Assembly: GCA_019894875.1 (NCBI GenBank)
Contig: JAGXNR010000135.1
Location: forward strand, 1-7,313
Source of the DNA: Promethearchaeota archaeon
Lineage (GTDB): Archaea; Asgardarchaeota; Lokiarchaeia; Sigynarchaeales; SOKP01
Direction: 5' to 3'
DNA: 7,313 bases
Position numbers and translations under genes: made by a program. Positions 5,438-7,313 of this stretch are shown piece after piece. The stretch's first letter is position 1, and each line of letters opens with the position of its first letter. Under the pieces are notes generated by a model, which was not told the origin of the DNA, ran no database searches, and was given only the letters and a program-made list of their open reading frames with translations.

Positions 5438-6784
5438 TTAGGAATCAGATTGTTTTTTAATCCTTATAATTCCCATCTTATCTATTTCCACCTGCTCTTT
5501 CATATGAGGACTCAATTTGCGAATCGCTACCATAAAAATCGGAATTAAACACAATCCCATATAAATCGAAATTATAAATGGAAGGTTATAATCTAGTGTA
5601 TCCCATAATATTCCTCCTATTAAAGGACCGATTACTCTTCCTAATCGATCAATCCACATATTTAAGCCAAATATTTTCCCTCTATGTTTTATCGATATTC
5701 GACTCATGATGGCTTGTATGAGGTACCCATTCGATTCTGCAGCAATATATAGAAAAATTAAAACAATAGCAAAATCAATAGGTCCTAAAGCACTAATCAG
5801 CAACCAAATCATTAAAGCTTTGAAAATACCAATAACTATAACACTTAAAAGAGGAGAAGTTCGGTCATATGATTTACCCAATTTTGCTGCAACCAGTTGA
5901 GAAAGCACTTGAGCTGGAAAATAAACAATCATTACAATTATCGGAATGATTCTCTCGGAAAATTCAGGTAAAAGTGATTCAATTAAATATGCCGAAACAA
6001 ATGGTGAATATATTGTTCCGGTTATTGATGTGGCTAAAATTCCCAGAATTAGAAAAAAGAAACCGATATAAAAAGATTTATGATCTTTTTTATCAGCACT
6101 TTCGCCAGATTTTAGATTTTCGATATCTTTATTTCCATTATTAGCATCTATAGGTCCATTGTTATTGTTTGATTTTAAGCTATATTCATTTAATGAAGCA
6201 ATAAATATTTCATAAGTCAGATTTTCATCTACCTTCTTATAAAAGTGATATCCCGCAATCAAATTTATTATCGCGAATATCAAAAGAGGACTATACATTA
6301 ATGGGATATTTTCAGGAATAAAAATACTGACAAGGGCAAAGATAGGAATACTAATAAACGCCCCTATCAAGAATCCATACCCAATCATCTTTCCTCTTCC
6401 CGTTGCTAATGCTTGAGTTCTATTACCTTTGAAAGATTTTTCAGAAATTAATGAAAAAAAGGGAGGCCAGAAAAATCCGACAAGTAGACCTTGAACAAAT
6501 GTACCTATTCCAAATAAAACTAAATTAGGTATAACAAGTGAAATCCAGTATAGAAAATAAGCGATTGTTCGCCCCATTGAACCGACTAAAACTAATCTCT
6601 TTTTTGAAGTACGATCTGTTAGATAAGCAATTAACGGCATTGAAAACAGTCCTGCTAAAGGTTGTAGTGACATAATGACACCCAAATCAATTCCAGAGCC
6701 CCCAAAGTAATAAATCACCACATACGATTTTAAAAACATGAAAAATATAAAACCCAATCCAGACCAAAACGTAATCCTTATCAT
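5438..6784 (-). CDS. MFS transporter, 12-helix type, with an asparagine-rich central loop
   Basis: From the ATG at 6784 the product has 448 residues and the two six-helix halves of a major facilitator. Motif A in the first half is LIAYLTDRTSKKR (51-63). A polar loop at about 185-236, with NNNN and many Lys/Glu/Asp residues, links the halves. In the second half HRGKIFG (367-373) leads into RVIGPLIGGILWD (383-395), a pattern common in multidrug and sugar-type MFS proteins. The substrate cannot be assigned. The reading frame stays open to a GTG at 6925, but that codon lies at or before the likely transcription start at about 6906, so it is an unlikely start. An in-frame TTG at 6859 would add a polar 25-residue tail and give a leader of about 47 nt, similar to the Fpg gene, so it is a real alternative. 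No Shine-Dalgarno helps to choose. Confidence 0.9.
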   Translation of the reverse strand: MIRITFWSGLGFIFFMFLKSYVVIYYFGGSGIDLGVIMSLQPLAGLFSMPLIAYLTDRTSKKRLVLVGSMGRTIAYFLYWISLVIPNLVLFGIGTFVQGLLVGFFWPPFFSLISEKSFKGNRTQALATGRGKMIGYGFLIGAFISIPIFALVSIFIPENIPLMYSPLLIFAIINLIAGYHFYKKVDENLTYEIFIASLNEYSLKSNNNNGPIDANNGNKDIENLKSGESADKKDHKSFYIGFFFLILGILATSITGTIYSPFVSAYLIESLLPEFSERIIPIIVMIVYFPAQVLSQLVAAKLGKSYDRTSPLLSVIVIGIFKALMIWLLISALGPIDFAIVLIFLYIAAESNGYLIQAIMSRISIKHRGKIFGLNMWIDRLGRVIGPLIGGILWDTLDYNLPFIISIYMGLCLIPIFMVAIRKLSPHMKEQVEIDKMGIIRIKKQSDS

Positions 6785-6903
6785 AGTTTTAAAATCAGGG
6801 GTCGTTTTAAATAGCTCAGATGAGTTTTTATCTGTTGAGTGGGAATTTGTTCGAAACAAAATTAGGACACAATCGTCAAAATGATTAAATTCTATAATTA
6901 GCT

Positions 6904-6955
6904 GATAGATAAAAAAGAGAAACACATCTTTTAAACTTCAATCTTTACTATTTCT
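6904..6955 (-). repeat. 52-bp direct repeat, copy 2
   Basis: This stretch matches 505-556 at 47 of 52 positions, in the same orientation and 6399 bp away. It combines three things on the minus strand: the last codons and stop of the DUF523-like remnant, a TATA-like box, and the start of the leader of the MFS gene. Two of the three differences in the right-hand 39 bases fall in the coding-like portion, and both keep a similar peptide (ATT/ATC synonymous, V to L). Confidence 0.85.
6928..6936 (-). promoter_or_regulatory. TATA-like box of the second MFS gene, inside repeat copy 2
   Basis: GTTTAAAAG on the minus strand, preceded by GAA, has the form of an archaeal BRE/TATA element. Usual spacing predicts a transcript start near 6906. 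The stop codon of the remnant reading frame (6931-6933) lies inside the box. Confidence 0.5.
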
Positions 6956-7068
6956 CTTTTCTTTGATCTGGAATCAATGCTTTTTTCTACAGCAATGCCA
7001 GGAAATCTCAGATTTTGATTAAGGATACACCGACTTACGTAAATTATTCTCATTCCTCTATTATCCAT
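6931..7068 (-). pseudogene. Remnant of a DUF523/2-thiouracil-desulfurase-like gene
   Basis: A 45-codon minus-strand frame begins with residues that look like a true protein start: after MDNRG, the stretch MRIIYVSRCILNQNLRFPGI (6-25) has the Cys-x3-Asn-Gln-Asn and Pro-Gly pattern I associate with the N-terminus of the DUF523/TudS-like family, where the cysteine helps to hold an iron-sulfur cluster. Those proteins run to well over 100 residues with further conserved cysteines. Here the similarity ends after AVEK (26-29), and the frame closes with a basic tail ending EIVKIEV (39-45). The simplest reading is an internal deletion that joined the first codons to the last ones, leaving an inactive relic. 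It could instead be an expressed small protein. An AT-rich stretch (7081-7100) upstream could once have been its promoter. The last eight codons lie in repeat copy 2. The family call rests on about 20 residues. Confidence 0.45.
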
Positions 7069-7158
7069 GCTATGCCAGCTTATTATTTTAATTTATTTTA
7101 GGATTAAAACAGACTTAGATAATTAATATCTACATAAATAAAGTTATGTTATAGTGGT

Positions 7159-7184
7159 TGATTAAGATCATTTATATTTAATCA
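7159..7184. promoter_or_regulatory. Inverted repeat TGATTAA-N12-TTAATCA, possible operator
   Basis: Two perfect 7-base arms (7159-7165 and 7178-7184) flank a 12-base spacer, giving a centre-to-centre spacing close to two helical turns, as for dimeric repressors. It lies about 70 bases before the hydrolase-like start, upstream of its probable TATA region. The arms are AT-rich, so chance is a real possibility. Confidence 0.25.
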
Positions 7185-7220
7185 TCTCATTTAATAGAAC
7201 ATTCAATTTGGAAAATCAAC

Positions 7221-7236
7221 ATTAAAATTAAAAATC
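7221..7236 (+). promoter_or_regulatory. Candidate TATA region of the hydrolase-like gene
   Basis: ATTAAAATTAAAAATC is centred about 27 bases before the ATG at 7256, the spacing seen for other probable leaderless genes in this window. The surrounding sequence is AT-rich as well. Confidence 0.3.
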
Positions 7237-7255
7237 ATTCTAAACTTGGTTAAAA

Positions 7256-7313
7256 ATGCCAACTGCAAAGATTAATGATACTGAATTATATTATGATAAG
7301 TGTGGATCTGGGG
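7256..7313 (+). CDS. Alpha/beta hydrolase-like protein, partial (first 19 codons)
   Basis: Only the first 19 residues, MPTAKINDTELYYDKCGSG, are inside the window. This is the classic opening of small alpha/beta-hydrolase-fold enzymes: a first strand ending in a short turn, then an aromatic pair (LYY) and a Gly-x-Gly just before the strand that leads to the oxyanion-hole HG motif. Esterases, lactonases and haloperoxidase-like hydrolases share it, so no substrate can be proposed. The oxyanion motif, nucleophile elbow and catalytic His/Asp lie beyond the edge. The ATG has no Shine-Dalgarno; an AT-rich box lies about 27 bases upstream. The gene runs divergently from the DUF523-like remnant. Confidence 0.65.
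   Translation, partial: MPTAKINDTELYYDKCGSG

Larger units (their letters stand above)
7069..7255. other. Gene-free divergent spacer
   Basis: Together with the remnant gene this makes a stretch of about 330 bases (6926-7255) without an intact gene. I see no RNA gene or convincing reading frame here. It is very AT-rich and should hold the promoter of the alpha/beta-hydrolase-like gene on the right, and perhaps the old promoter of the remnant on the left. One inverted repeat (7159-7184) stands out. Confidence 0.5.

Noticed and set aside
6071..6091. Hairpin-like AAAAAGAT-TTATG-ATCTTTTT
   Set aside because: It lies in the coding sequence for the polar loop of the second MFS protein and is explained by lysine and aspartate codons in an AT-rich gene; there is no gene end nearby.
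1..7313. CRISPR array, tRNA, rRNA, transposon or integrase
   Set aside because: There are no regularly spaced repeats, no tRNA-like cloverleaf or rRNA sequence, and no transposase or recombinase motifs on either strand.

Overview
This strongly AT-rich window looks archaeal, and an Asgard (Lokiarchaeia- or Heimdallarchaeia-like) genome is my best guess. The reasons are: no Shine-Dalgarno motif in front of any recognisable start; AT-rich TATA-like boxes centred about 27 to 30 bases before several ATGs, as expected for leaderless archaeal transcripts; poly-T tracts instead of hairpin terminators; and a small membrane protein with a beta-rich outer domain of a kind I associate with Asgard genomes. 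The lineage call is inference.

Layout. (1) At the left edge, on the minus strand, is the N-terminal two-thirds or so of an Fpg/MutM-type DNA glycosylase (1-454), cut by the window edge. (2) A divergent spacer (455-632) holds one copy of a 52-bp repeat carrying the glycosylase promoter. (3) A plus-strand protein with about five membrane helices and an outer beta-rich domain (633-1604) has no function I recognise. (4) Two minus-strand genes follow: an MDR-superfamily quinone-oxidoreductase-like enzyme (3087-4040), and downstream of it a DHA2/EmrB-type drug-exporter-like MFS protein (1639-3030). (5) A cysteine-rich DUF1847 protein (4198-4911, plus) converges tail to tail with a DUF1801 protein (4931-5347, minus). 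(6) A second MFS protein (5438-6784, minus; start uncertain) is preceded by the second copy of the 52-bp repeat. (7) The right end holds a short minus-strand remnant of a DUF523/thiouracil-desulfurase-like gene (6931-7068), a gene-free stretch, and the first 19 codons of an alpha/beta-hydrolase-like protein (7256-7313, plus).

The genes do not form one obvious pathway. The oxidoreductase followed by an exporter suggests detoxification or redox handling of small molecules, and most of the other products are single-gene stress or accessory functions. There is no tRNA, rRNA, CRISPR array, transposase or integrase.

The most interesting structure is not a gene. It is a 52-bp direct repeat (47 of 52 identical) that sits head-on upstream of two unrelated minus-strand genes and bounds a 6.35-kb block. 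Each copy contains a TATA-like box and also encodes the same octapeptide-like tail, E-I-(V/L)-K-I-E-V-stop. In the right copy that tail is the end of the broken DUF523-like reading frame. This suggests that a gene end plus its neighbouring promoter was duplicated, and that it may have been the seam along which the locus was rearranged.
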